From assembly GCA_951217055.1 (NCBI GenBank), contig OX578283.1, forward strand, positions 29,573,427 to 29,637,426: a stretch of DNA of 64,000 nucleotides, read 5' to 3'. The notes beneath the pieces were generated by a model that searched no databases, had not been told where the DNA came from, and worked only from the letters and a program-made list of their open reading frames with translations. This DNA comes from Gerris lacustris. Taxonomy: Eukaryota > Arthropoda > Insecta > Hemiptera > Gerridae. A program made the translations under genes and the position numbers. Of the stretch, positions 26,216-38,119 are shown piece by piece (positions within the stretch are counted from its first letter, which is position 1; each line of letters starts with the position of its first letter).

Positions 26216-28558
26216 TTTTTTCGGGCAACGCCTCAATGTTAAAAATGTAATACCATATTACCTTGGATAGTAACTCGTAAATAGGATACAAGATATCCGG
26301 TAATGCAATAAAAATTGTCTAAAACATAAATCAAGACAAAGGAATATAAACTGTCATAATGAGATACTCTGCGTACATAGATGTAATATACACGGAACAC
26401 AGCCTTGACACTATTGCAGGATTGGCTTTAGTCCCAATTCTAACTATATTATACATAACTCTCCAGTCGTTTTAAAAAAATATTCTTATATCTAAGAGGG
26501 AGAGAGTTTATAACATTTTATCGCTATGAAAATTCCTCCTTCAATCTCGCAAATTATAAGAGAAAAAAATAAATTAATAATAATCGGATAAAATGAATTA
26601 CAGAAATCTTGTTTTTATTAAATAAATAATCCGCGTAGGAAATAAACTATAGTTTGCTTTTTTTATATATTTTTTATTATTTATAAACGTCCTTCATAGA
26701 GATGAAAGGAGCGGCGAGTTAATGAACTCTTTTTTTTAAATACATATAAATAGATCTACTAGTTTTAGAACTAGCAACGCCTTCTTCACGTGACTTTAAC
26801 AAGCATGTTGTCAATGGGTGAACAAAAATACTGTCTATTATGTTAGGAAGAACAGCAAGATTTCTTTAGATTGACAAAAATTACAGTATTTCTTTATTTA
26901 AGTGAATTATCTTTTGAGAATCTTAGTGAGTTATAAATTAAAGAAGTATTTGTTAGATTTGAAGATCAATAGACCTGTGTCAGTTATTAAATACCTAAAT
27001 ACCATCATCAGCAGAAGAATATAGAACACTAAGAGCCTAAATGAACTGAAGGAGTCCGTAGTACAAAGAGGAATGATAAATTCTTAACCTAGACCCCTAG
27101 AGTTTCTTAGACTCGTAAAGGTCTACATTCTTTTGCTGATTATCGTGTTTAGCCAGCGATCATAACATCTTATATTAATTGAGAGACAGTAAGAACTTCT
27201 TTCGATGTATTATTTATTATATTAGAATTTGCTAACTATGACTATATTTTGTACTCCACATCAATATTCACTTGTGCGTATAACATTCCTGTCATTTTCA
27301 ACCTAATAAAGAACTATACTCTTTTTAAAACTAGTATTAATTATTTACATTCAGATTGGCCAACCTATATAAAGAAGAAAATAAAGCCTCTACTAGACCT
27401 GTGTTAAGTGTGGGGCTCGAGACATTTTTATTTGCCTACTTGGCCCGACTTTCTTGAATTCAAAATCCAGTGCTCTCATTGGCTTCCTTCCACATTATTG
27501 CGATTTTCCCGCGATGGCAATATTAATACTAATTATAAAAAGAGTACAACGCTGAAATGGTGATCCAAGCAATTGTAGACTTACACATTAAAACAAATTT
27601 TAGATGATTTTTTTTTTTCAAATAAAACAAAAACATTTTGCACTAAAGAATTCTCGCATTGTTTGCATCGGAACCAATTTAGTGATAACAAAAAGAATTA
27701 AATGCACAAAAAAGTTTATATTTCATCCAAGTTAAGTTTAAAAACATTTAGAGAATCATATCCTAATCAAGAGAAAGGGTAAAAATCTGTTTTATAAACG
27801 ATGTAATTACCGAACCAACTTCTAGAAGTTTAAACTTCTTTAAAGTAGTTCTACTGTAAATTCCAGTAAACAAAAACAAACAGTTCCTAAGGATTGGAGT
27901 TCAATTAAAAGTAGTATGAGACTAATCAGCACTATAATGTGCATGGACTTGATTTAAGGCAATGATGCTTCAAAGCAAAGGAAACTCGCCTTTTTAAAGA
28001 CACAATCACCGTCGGAATATATTAAAACTCTACTACGTTTGGACTTTATGACCTACCGCAGAGAACTTCAAAAGCAATTGAAATTCAATGAGGCTTAGCT
28101 GTAAAAATATAGTGGACGTGACGCCCGCGCCGCATCACAACCCTTTAGTTACAAGAACTGAGTAGATCAAAACTAACTCCTTTGAATAATAATTCAAAAC
28201 TGTTTTAGGTTGTATTTCGTATACAAGTCAGGTAAATTGTCAATTTAATGTGGTCCTTTTAGACTCAGTTAAGATATTAAACATAATTAAGAAGTATAAG
28301 ATATAACTTAGATATGTACCATTTAAATTATAGAAAGTTTGATAATTAATATAATTGGAATCTGAAAGACGTTTTTACAACTCAGACTCGCTTTAGTACA
28401 ATAATTGCGCTAAAGAAATTAATTGTCATGTGCTGTACATTATTGTAATCCGTTCAGCTTAATATAGTTTAGGTATCGTCTTTAGCATTAAGACATTACT
28501 GACTCGTATTTTAAAAATAGGATAGTATGATAAATATAAGCTAAAGCAACTCCATACT
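26216..28558. other. No gene; one dispersed repeat at ~27345-27535
   Basis: AT-rich. About 27345-27535 shares words with 50300-50440 (CAGATTGGCCAACCTAT, AAATAAAGCC, GACTTCAAAATC-like, CTCATTGGCT.CC.TCCA), which marks a second dispersed family. The rest shows nothing I can support. Confidence 0.45.
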
Positions 28559-28880
28559 GCTTCCAAGTCTATCGAAGGTAGCGCAAGCATTGTGATAATT
28601 CTGAAGAAAGAGCGAAATTTTTTATGTCTCCAATTTCAAAAATTCCATGACAAAAATATTTTTTCAGACATCAGGGAACCTTTTAGGTCTCTTGTCTGTC
28701 TGTATGTCGGTCTATCCGTCGACATATTTGCGAAACACTGCATCTTATAAACTACTGGTCCGATTGTGATTAAATTTAAGTGGTGTATCATAATAAGCCC
28801 ACATTTAATTTCAGCCTATATCTTCCTTCACGTTTGTACAAACTTGTTTTTATTAACTAATACATTTTTTAAAAGTACTC
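28559..28880 (-). repeat. Dispersed repeat family copy with diverged hairpin
   Basis: Read on the minus strand it contains CAGACAGACAAGAGACC, GTTCCCTGATGTCTGAAAAA, TTTTTGAAATTGGAGACAT and a diverged hairpin at 28559-28588 (GCTTGCGCTACCTTCGATAGACTTGGAAGC). The order is the same as in 13145-13292, which confirms that the hairpin is the true end of the repeat. Confidence 0.65.
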
Positions 28881-30769
28881 ATATTAAATTTAACTATATC
28901 TGCGACAATTTAACATTGTATGAAAATAAGTGACCCCACTGGGAATCGATACAGATCCAAATCTCATTAGGAAGATATGATCGATACTAATTAGCAGACT
29001 ATTTTTATATGGATGCATATACAGAAGTGTACTCGGATAAAAGTCAGTATGGTAAACAATCTTGGATTTTCCGCTATTTATTAAGTCACTTAGTATTTGA
29101 TTTTTTTAGTTTCAAAAGAAAATCCTTTAATGGCATTAGTATAATTAAAAACTTTTAAGTTTCCATCAATTTATTCTAATGCAATATTTCAACCCCTCCT
29201 TGAGTCATTATCAAGCTTTTCTTAAATCCAAGCATTTTTTGTGATAATATCATTAAGATATTAAGTGTAAAATTGATTAAAACGTATCAAAAAGGGGAAA
29301 ATGTAGCCGAAAACGACTCTAGTTAGTAAGTTTTTCCAGCCTAAGAAGTTCACAAGTATAAGTTTACTTTGTGGCGTTACTAAGTTAACGGAGCGAGTAG
29401 CCAGCAGAGTAGTGAATTTGTGGATTTGACCCTTGTCAAAGTTCGCACCAACAATCCCGAGCCGCGACCTCCATCAAGCTCTCGTTGAAACGTCATTACT
29501 AAACCCTTTTGTCTTCTAAACTAACTTTACAAGACAAATTGCATTCTGTAAACCGCACCAGTAATTTTATGAATAAATTTTCATCACAAATTTAAAGAAA
29601 ATTCTAATGTCTATGGTTATGATTTAATAAGCGAAATCGTATAACTAACTATTATTTACAACTGAAATGTCAAAGAATTTGTTTGGAGAGCATATTAGTT
29701 GCAAAGCTTTCACCCTTCTTTATATTAAATGTTTTATTTGGCAATTTGAATCACTAAATCGAAATAGGTAACACAAATTTATTCTAAATAAGGATTAAAA
29801 TCTCGATTAAATTACTAATCACGGATTCTTGCTATAAGATTTTTATGGTTCGCAATTTCAGCAGGCAACTAGATCATGGCTTCTTGGTGGTGAGCGAGGG
29901 TGTAGGTGTAGATCAGGAGTGGGTCAATAAGAGCCGCATTCCAGTTTTCCATATATTATAAAGAGACACACTATAATTATATTATATAGAATTAAATACA
30001 CTAATTAAAATTTAATTTTAATTAATATATTTTCATATTCGGCGCAAGTCCAAGTGCTATTTAAAGTGCAATTAAGAGTTAGACAATGCAAATAATTATT
30101 TAAAAATTTTAATATTTAAAATAAAATAAACGTTGAGCGAAGAAGAGCTCTGGTCAACCAATCTTGGAAATTTTACGTAAAATTTGTTAAATACACCCGC
30201 AGCAATTCTGTGAGAAGATGATTGGTCAACTAAGAACGATATTTCGACTTCATAAACTTCATTGCAGAGTACAAAGAAATAGCAGTATGTTGTAACAAAA
30301 ATTGAAATTAAACTACAAGCAGCTTTTCTTTAAGTCCGGATATTTTGATTCTGTTACTAAAATTCTACTGTAGAAGTAGATGTGTGCCGCATTTGCAATG
30401 CTTGATCCTATTTCACCTCTAATAACTCAAAGTTCTTAGCCAATTTCTTCAACAAATATTATTTCAGATATTGAAAATTTTTCTTCAATTATATAATAAA
30501 TAAATTGATTTACTTAAATATGCAAATGTAGATTTCGAGCGTTTGCAAATTTTCAAATCTAAAAAGGTTATGATTTTAAATGGAAGCCACATTTAGCTTA
30601 ACGAAGAGCCGAATTTGCCCAGCTGTGTAGATCATTAAAAGGATTCAATTAAACAATGACTAATGAATAGAAAAGTTATATATTTATCGACTAATAAGGT
30701 CTATAAGATCTTTATCAGTTTCATACAAAATTGATTAGTTTATAAAACAAAATAGTGCAAATAGTTGTG
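28881..30769. other. No supported feature
   Basis: AT-rich. A short less AT-rich piece at 29390-29500 is unidentified. No open frame with motifs. Confidence 0.4.
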
Positions 30770-31140
30770 AGGCACATAGCTTCCTCGCATCCTATTTTCA
30801 AAGAATGGTCTAATGGGGTTTGGATTTATTTTAACCTCCCAGTTGGGTCACACTAATTTTTAAGGATTCTTAAATTTGTGAAGACAGTTTAAATGAATAT
30901 GGGACCATCTGTGGGCTACTTATAAACCATCCAAACCTCTTTACAAACGGATGTGCTTTTAAATATAGGTATAGGTGTTAATAAAACAGAGTTGTTGTTT
31001 CGATTCCCAGTGAAGTCTGACTTATTTTCATACAATATTTTAAATGTGCGCGGACGATTGAAATTAATATGAGGCCATATACTGTGGGCTACTTTCAACA
31101 AATCTTCCAAATTTCTTTAAAATCGGATGAGTAATTTTGA
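30770..31140 (+). repeat. Dispersed repeat family fragments
   Basis: Begins with GGCACATAGCTTCCTCGCATCCTAT, the same start as near 4345 (GGCACATAGCTTCCGCGCACCCTAT). It also contains ATGGGACCATCTGTGGGCTACTT and, at 31060-31120, GAGGCCATATACTGTGGGCTACTTTC..CAAATCTTCCAAATTTC, so two overlapping or duplicated pieces are present. Confidence 0.6.
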
Positions 31141-31182
31141 AGATATAGTGGCATCAATAAAAACAAGTTAGTGCCCACGCGG

Positions 31183-31475
31183 ATGGAAGCAATGGGAGCG
31201 GAAGCTTAAAATAAGATTAATCATAGGATAAAGTGTTAAAATAAAAAAGTCTCTCCTCGTAAAAAAACATTAAATAAAATTTAGAACAGCCTTCAGCTAT
31301 AGGGCCATTTTCAGTGCCGAAATTTTTAATTTTTTTGGCACTGATGATGGCCCTGTAGTGGCTGAAAGCTGCTCTCAATTTTATTAAATATTTTTTATGT
31401 GTAGAGACTTTTTTATTTCAACACTTTATCCTTTGATTGGTCTTATTTTAAGCTTCTACTCCCATTGCTAGCAAC
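31183..31475. repeat. Foldback with hammerhead-like arms
   Basis: The arm at 31183-31318 is the reverse complement, with mismatches, of 31339-31470. Paired blocks include AAGCTTAAAATAAGA, AGGATAAAGTGTTAAAATAAAAAAGTCTCT, ATTAAATAAAAT and GCTATAGGGCCAT. The right arm begins GGCACTGATGATGGCCCTGTAGTGGCTGAAAGCTGC: CTGATGA at 31341-31347, a GGCC/GGC(T) stem, then GAAA at 31364-31367. A third, direct copy of this arm starts at 31576. Confidence 0.75.
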
Positions 31476-31569
31476 CGGTGCAAGACACACTCTTGTATTG
31501 TACTCTTGGTTGCTAGATTAGTATGGCCCACTGCACTCCCATCTCCCAATGATTCAATTAAAATTTTTC

Positions 31570-31680
31570 AATTTTAGGCACTGATGATGGCCCTATAGTG
31601 GCTGAAAGCTGCCCTGAATTTTATTAAATATTTTTTAGGCAGAGAGGCTTGTTTATTTTAAAACACTTCATGATGACCTC
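31570..31680 (+). repeat. Direct copy of the hammerhead-like arm
   Basis: GGCACTGATGATGGCCCTATAGTGGCTGAAAGCTGCCCTGAATTTTATTAAATATTTTTTA-like sequence repeats the right arm of the 31.3-kb foldback almost exactly through AGAG.CTT.TTTATTT. The CTGATGA, short stem and GAAA spacing is kept. Confidence 0.7.
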
Positions 31681-31689
31681 CACTAACCA

Positions 31690-31860
31690 TTCATATCTTA
31701 AATCATGGGATAATTATGACCTATTATCCAAAATTCAGCAAAATCGGTGGATAGTTTAAAGATATATATAGTGGTTCGCAAAAATTTTGATCCAAAGACA
31801 GAAACGAAACCAAAAATATTCCCTAATGTCTGAAAAGGATTTTTTGAATTACAAGACAAC
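31690..31860 (+). repeat. Dispersed repeat tail fragment
   Basis: Contains GATAATTATGACCTA, GTGGTTCGCAAAAATTTTGATC, ACGAAACCAAAAATATTCCCTAATGTCTGAAAAGGATT, the order seen in the 13.1-, 20.7- and 28.6-kb copies. The terminal hairpin is absent. Confidence 0.6.
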
Positions 31861-31984
31861 AACATTTCTTTCGTAAGTAAAAATGATTAAATATCAATAT
31901 TTAGTTTACCTATTAATTCTAAATTCAGTCAAACAATGGCAACATCAAAATTTTATTATAGCTGTCAGACTTATATCATATCCA

Positions 31985-32530
31985 TATATGAATACAAAGA
32001 AACTGTCTCTTCACGTAAAATAATACGAAATTCAATTTTTAAGTTTTTGGTAGTTTTCATACTACGGAAAGTTAAATTTTAATTTAAATCAAATTATAAT
32101 TATTATTAACTACGGGAAACAGACACCCGGCACAGGAGTGTATTTTTCACTGTCTGTTTCCCGTAGTTAATAATAATTATAATTTGATTTAAAGAAAAAA
32201 AAATACGTGTTTATTTATCAAATCTGCTTTCGGCTTTTATAAAGCCATCATCATTGCCGATTATGGAAGAACTAGAGTTACATTATAAAAAATATGAAGT
32301 CTGCAGGTTCAACAATATCGGAGAATAGCACAAGATTCTTACAATACTAGTTAGGATTCTTCTTCTAGTCTCCGCCTACTTCATATTTTATATAGTGCAA
32401 GTGCAACTCTAGATATTCCTTAATCAACTCTGATGATGGCTTTATAAAAGCCGAAAGCTGCTTTGATAAAGAAACACGTATTATTTTACGTGAAAATAGT
32501 TTCTTTGTATCCATTAAGATGAGCTTAATC
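31985..32530. repeat. Large foldback with hammerhead-like arms, interrupted by an insertion
   Basis: The left half, read on the minus strand, and the right half (about 32385-32530) match: ATACAAAGAAACT, TTCACGTAAAATAATACG, TATCAAA.C.GCTTTCGGCTTTTATAAAGCCATCATCA, CTAGAGTT.CA. The left half is split between about 32029 and 32200 by an inserted segment (32030-32199). The right arm carries CTGATGA (32430-32436), a perfect GGCTTT/AAAGCC stem and GAAA (32453-32456). No protein-coding capacity. Confidence 0.75.
32083..32193. repeat. Perfect 43-bp palindrome with 25-nt spacer
   Basis: The arms 32083-32125 and 32151-32193 are exact reverse complements (checked base by base); the spacer is 32126-32150. 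The inner arm ends carry CTACGGGAAACAGACA. It occupies most of the insertion that splits the foldback. AATACG occurs at both insertion borders (about 32024-32029 and 32200-32205), a possible target duplication. Confidence 0.9.
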
Positions 32531-33083
32531 AACGCTCTTATTCCTTAATTATCGATAAAAAAATATTGGATTGAAAACGATAATATTCAATCTAAGCGTA
32601 AATAAATTAATAGCAAAATACATTTTTTAAAAACAAACTTTTATTCGTATTCTTCTTAGCAAACCCTTTCATTTGATACCCATATCATGGGCGTGATTAA
32701 AAACTAACTAGTCCGCCATATTGGATTTAGAATGACGTCACTTAGCTAACCATGCATTGTCATCCAAACTAAACGTGTATGCAAAATTTCGATTCAATCG
32801 GTTGAGGATAACTGCTTTAAAATTCAGTTGCAAGATTTGACCCGAACATACATACAAACATTGAAGTTAAATAAACGCTTGTAAAAATAAATCGCGTCAG
32901 TAAATTAAGAAATATGACTTAGAATGTAATGAAATCTCAATGACAATGAATACGTTAAGTAGGTATACCCAACTAAATTGGAAGATGACCTACACAAAGT
33001 TTATTTAACTCTGCAGGGTTTCACACGCGATCTAACCACTTTCGTCAAGGACACGAATGAGTCAGTAGAATTTAGTTCAACTA
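32531..33083. other. No supported feature
   Basis: AT-rich with a TTTGATACCCATATCA word also found in the 50.7-kb sequence. Otherwise nothing recognised. Confidence 0.35.
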
Positions 33084-33296
33084 ATGATAAATCTAGATTA
33101 TCCTAAAAAGAATAAGAATACTTCCTTTTTTCGATTTCTTCGAAACAGACCTTCTCTGAGATTTAATAAAGCAAAAGGAATTATTACCCAATCTCAGGAA
33201 AATATAGATTTATCTATGAATAGAATCTATTTATACCTAGATTTATATTTATACTTTGAAGCTGACATTGTAAATGTTCTATCTAAGCTTCTATAA
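33084..33296 (+). pseudogene. Possible pogo/Tigger-like transposase fragment
   Basis: The open frame contains FFRFLRNRPSLRFNKAKGI, which faintly resembles the helix-turn-helix linker of pogo-type transposases (W...FLKRNP.LS.R.AEGI). No catalytic DDE block follows. The match rests on one short block and may be chance. Confidence 0.25.
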
Positions 33297-33600
33297 ATCT
33301 ATTTTTACTTTCTCATGCGCGTAGTACATTTAGTGAGAAAATAGAGTGAGGCGAAATGGAGACACGAATTTTGGATCTAAATTTAGGGTGCTACCCCTAA
33401 ACTCCGGAAAAAAATATATATTATGGATAACGGTTCCAATGATTGTATTAAAAGATTCTCGAAAGACTCTTAAATACGAATGTAACGTTATAGGTTGTTT
33501 ATCCTGGAAAATTCTAGTGCCTAAGAAAATAACTAAATGTGGACTGTGAGAGGCCGGGTTCAAATACCGCTGAGAAAAAGTTATTTTTATGTTTTGTTTG

Positions 33601-33602
<2 letters not shown>

Positions 33603-33632
<30 letters not shown>
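33603..33632. repeat. Poly-T run (30 nt)
   Basis: Thirty consecutive T. Seen from the minus strand it is a poly-A run, so it may be the tail of an inserted retrosequence. Upstream at 33553-33564 GGTTCAAATACC resembles a Pol III B box on the plus strand, but no A box was found. Confidence 0.7.
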
Positions 33633-33634
<2 letters not shown>

Positions 33635-34894
33635 GCCTTAACAACTTCGGCTATTAGCGCATACTCTACTGCTACTTGTAGCATAATTTGTTGAATAATA
33701 ATTAAATGAAACGCCATTTCGAAACATCTAATAAATGGATAACAAATAATACTGGACCAAGTAATTATATGTACTCTTATATGAGAAATTTATGTATGAA
33801 TTGTATGGGGCAGATCTTTCTTAAAGTAAGTACCTACTCATTTTACCATTAGATTTAGCTATATTAAGTCCAGCTACCGTTTCTAAATCTAAGTCAGGTA
33901 TCAGAAATAAATGTAAAAAGGAAATTAAAATACAATAAGGAAAATTTGTATTATTTGAAAAAAATTGTATTGCTCCGAAATAGATAAATAAAGAAAAGCT
34001 GACATAAAAATAAAAAATAAAAACGTTTTAACATCAAACATATAATAGCAAAAATAAATCAATTCGAGCATTTAATAAATTAAAAATGGATTTCACCGCA
34101 TTCATTGGACAACAAGCATTCATTGCTAATTAAACCCTAAATGATAAAGCTTCAAAAAATTAAATTCGTTCATTACTACCATGGAACGAGGGGAGACAAA
34201 AGACTTCCAATGAGAGAGTCTAGTTCTTTTAAAGTTACAAACGAAACTTGCTGTAAAGGTGCGGTAACCGTACTTTTTCAGCATTAAAATATTCCAGTTT
34301 TAATTGAAGAAATTTTTTTTTTCTTCTTCAAAAAATGTAATTTTCCCTACCTTATCAAAAATTCACGGAATTATGTGTTATTTGGGACACAATCCCTTTA
34401 CTTTCACAAGGCTTTAATATTAAAGTCAGAAGAACAAAATTGATTGCATCAAAGTCTATTTTAATAGACTATTACTATTTTAACAATAGTTTTACTTGTC
34501 TTTTATACTTAAAGTGTCAGTAAAATTAAGTCATCACAAGATGCTATGGTAACCTTCTATTTAAACACATTCCAGCTACCGGCAAAAATTTAAAGTCAAA
34601 GAACATAATGTATAATGACCACTTCTTTACTGTTTGGCATAGATATTTCATTTCTTGGTAGCTCTAAAGATTAATTAAAAAGGACACAGGTATATATGAA
34701 TACTGATTACTCTTTGCAATGGTATTTATTTCCTTAAGTAATAAATTAAATATTTCTATAAATGTTTTTTTAAACTTGAAAATACAAGGTACATACTTCA
34801 CTTAGTAAAATCAGTTTTGAACAGAATTAACTTTATCGAATTTTATTTATTTATGTTTACAGCACACGTTTTCATAAATACACTAAGAATTATT
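33633..34894. other. No supported feature
   Basis: AT-rich, no motifs recognised. Confidence 0.4.
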
Positions 34895-35605
34895 AGCAAA
34901 TTTTCGAAGAAAATTAAGCTATTGCAATTTCAAACTTTTGGTAATGCGAATTTTTGAAAATTTTTTCCCTGGAAATCCGTTTTAGACCATTCTTAATCGA
35001 TTCCTGAAATTTAACACTTTTCTATGTATGTATATATATCTATATATGTATGTATATATGAATGTATTTATGTATATATATATATATATATATATGTTTG
35101 TATATATAAACATATATTGTATATATAAACATATATTGTACATATAAACATATATATACATGTATTGTATGTAAGTGTCACTCTTGACGATATCTCACCC
35201 TAGGATGCACTTAAAAGAACCAAATTTTAAAATGTCAATAACATAAAAAAAGGATGACTTCGTTGGCCAGTATTTTTGGATTCCATTTAGGGGTCAAATT
35301 TTGAAAATTTAGGGACAATAATAGCATAAAAACGTGTTTTTACATTTTACCCCCCTCTTATATGAAAATATGACAAAAGTGTACATAACAACAATTATTG
35401 TACTCTTAAAGAGCTTTCCAACGACATGCATCTTGAAGGGAAAATACTATTTTGACTTTTGTATCCCGAACCCCTGTGTACCAATTTGTTTTTTTCACCC
35501 ATGCAAATTCTAAACCAACATTTTCCTACATTATCATAAGCTAATAATACGCAGAATTCTTTAAAAATTCGCTCATTAAGTCATTGTGCATAATTGGTCT
35601 TTTTT
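34895..35605. repeat. MITE-like repeat, copy 1
   Basis: Matches 41161-41765 along its length: AATGCGAATTTTTGAAAA, GGAAATCCGTTTTAGACCATTCT, ACATGCATCTTGAAGGG, CTGTGTACCAATT, CGCTCATTAAGTCAT. It starts AGCAAATTTTCGAAGAAA and ends ...AAAATTCGCT, an inverted-repeat relation seen better in copy 2. A TATG/TATA microsatellite (about 35022-35165) sits inside. No coding frame. Confidence 0.7.
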
Positions 35606-35659
35606 TTATCTTATTGAACAAAATGATAATAATGGATTATGTACTAACATTGCCACAAA

Positions 35660-36110
35660 CTGAGAGTGTTCAGTATTAGTAATAGTAATACTTGATATCA
35701 AAGGACTGATGATATCAATAATAAGGTAGAACCCGGTCTTTATTCACCATTTGTATTTAGAGAACTGATGAGTACAAATAGACCATTTGTAGTCATCAGC
35801 TCTCTGAATTGATATCATCAGTCATTGACCACTATTTGAAATAGTGGTTAATACCAGAGTGTATAAAACATTAGAAATAATAGTAAAATTTGTTATCAGA
35901 GGACTGATGATGACAGTTATAAGGTAGAATCCGGTCTGTATTCACCATTTATATTCAGAGATCTGATGATATCAGTAAGAGTGGTCACTGCCAGAGTGTA
36001 TTACATTTGGAATGATAGTAGCTAACATTATCGGAAGACTGATGATGGCAAATAATAAGATAGAAATCCGGTCTATATTCACCATTTTTAATTATAAAAT
36101 TAATCTTTAG
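35660..36110. repeat. Degenerate tandem repeat, ~130-200 bp units
   Basis: Three units begin at about 35703, 35901 and 36034 with GGACTGATGATATCA-like sequence and continue AATAAGGTAGAA.CCGGTCTNTATTCACCATTTNTATTTA. Two share GTGGT.A.TACCAGAGTGTAT. CTGATGA recurs several times, but the GAAA partner of a hammerhead core is absent. Confidence 0.65.
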
Positions 36111-38119
36111 TTAACTAACGATGCCAACAAGAGATCGATACAGGTCTGTACTTATTATTATGCTTTCATTAATCAAAATAATATCAAGTTTATAGCAAAA
36201 ATGAATCTGATTATTTTTTCCATATGCAATGCACTTTTGTTTTTAACCAATACACTTTGTAATTGTATTATAAATCTAAAATAGCCAATAGACTCAATTA
36301 CTACATCTAAACACTTTTACTTCTGCAAGAGAGATAAAAATTGCTAGTCCTGGGATACACAACATTAATTGTTATAATGAAAGAGGAGTAATTCAATAAC
36401 CAAACAATGTCTTTACACACACACAAGAAAACCATAGACAAGTAATTAAACATTGAAGTATTAAGCTTATTTACAAAAGATAAACAATAGGGAAGGGTAT
36501 GTCATAAAATGCAGTCTAGGATTAACAGGGAAGGGAATGTCATTGTGATAATTAAAATGTGTAATTAATAGTGCATAGCAAATCTCAGGAAAAAATAAAT
36601 GCCTAGACTGATCGAAGTATAAGAAAGTGATTTACATAATACACAATTGGATGGGAGATTAAATATTTAAGATGCAGCGAAGCTGCGGACGCTGAAGCTA
36701 GTGCGATGTCGAGGACCTGCATGCAACCGGCTTCTTCAAATTGCATCATAAAGTTTTATTAAAAGCTATTTTATAATTATTTTCATAGTAAAATCAGTTT
36801 AATATCGTCATGCAATTAAATGTAAACATAAATAAATAACATGTACAAAAATTCAACAGCGATTTCATTTGTTTACATCGCTGTATCGGTTAAAATCAAT
36901 CTTATTTTACTTATGTTTGGCTTAGGGAATTCGTTTTACCTCGATGTCTAAGGACGACGAAGGTAGTAAAACGAGGAACAGAATCCTCGGATCCACTTTG
37001 TAAGGACCGGGCTTTATTTTGAAACCTTCCTCGGAAGAAACAGTAAAAGTTTTTATTTGTTTTGACCAAAAGACGTAAGGTCACACTCGGATCGACTCGA
37101 CCGACACCACCGCTTCGAACATACTAAACTGGAAGAGGGTGTTTGTGTTTAGGCGTCTTTCCGTAGAGGGCGAGGTGCGCATGCCCGCCCGCTATGCCAC
37201 CTCTACTCGATCCTGGCCGGACTCGCCCGAAGTTCTAGCAAGTCGACGGGAGCATCGTGCGGCATCTCGCGTCGAGTGGGGGAGGTTTCTTACCCGATTC
37301 TAACGGACCTCAAGTCAGTTAGAGGATACGCCGGAGCCTACTATCCTTTCTCCCAAGACATATCCTTCATAACGTGTAACCTTCCTACTACGATTCACTC
37401 TCACCCTTTCGACCCCGACTGCACACCTCCTGCGGTAATCTGTTCCCCTGGCATAACTTACAATCTTGCGCAATACCTCCTACCCTCGATTTGTTACTGG
37501 AGTAATAATAATCACTTCAGGCACATCCTAAATAATCAACTTTGGTAATTTGGAGGACGTCTCTGAAGAATAAAAAATAAAATTTACTCTGCCTGTGAGA
37601 AAAGCTCTGCGAGGCCTCGCGAATCAAATTTATATCTTACTTAGGTTGAAGGATCAGCTTTAAATTCCTATCTTTAAAAGAATTTTGAATTATATCTAAG
37701 GCCTCGTACTTTCAAGTAGCACTTTATTGTGAAATTCTTTTTCTTCCTATGCTTTGTCCCATTCCAGCTAAAAATGGGGAATGAAACTGAAAGGGTTAAA
37801 TTGTGCGGCTTCTTGACAAGTCTCAAATAACTACCGGTTAATACGGACAGTTAAATTCGTATCCACTCTTCGAGTTACTTAATAAGAAACTAAGTAAATG
37901 GTCAAAACAGCCTGGCCCTGCAAAATCTCATAAGGGTTTGCGCATCATTGAAAGATAATAAATTAAAGTGGACTGCAACAGCCTATAAATAAAGTAGTGA
38001 TTTCCCTTAATTTTTTCCCCCACTTGATTTCCCTTAATACTTACTCTACATTTTTTCACTTTTATATCACTTTCTTTATCGGGTCTATTTTCCACTTTTC
38101 TCCCTCTCCGGTCTCCGAA
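36111..38119. other. No recognised gene; GC-richer patch at 36670-37560
   Basis: Between about 36670 and 37560 the composition is notably less AT-rich (for example CGAGGTGCGCATGCCCGCCC near 37168). The plus-strand open frame 37276-37548 (90 codons) lacks motifs I know. It may be an old coding insertion or transferred piece; identity unknown. Confidence 0.35.

Noticed and set aside
33543..33632. tRNA-derived SINE suggested by GGTTCAAATACC followed by T30
   Set aside because: No A box at the proper distance, and the homopolymer has the wrong orientation (T run downstream of a plus-strand B box).
35660..36110. Hammerhead ribozymes at the CTGATGA words
   Set aside because: No GAAA at the proper distance after a stem.
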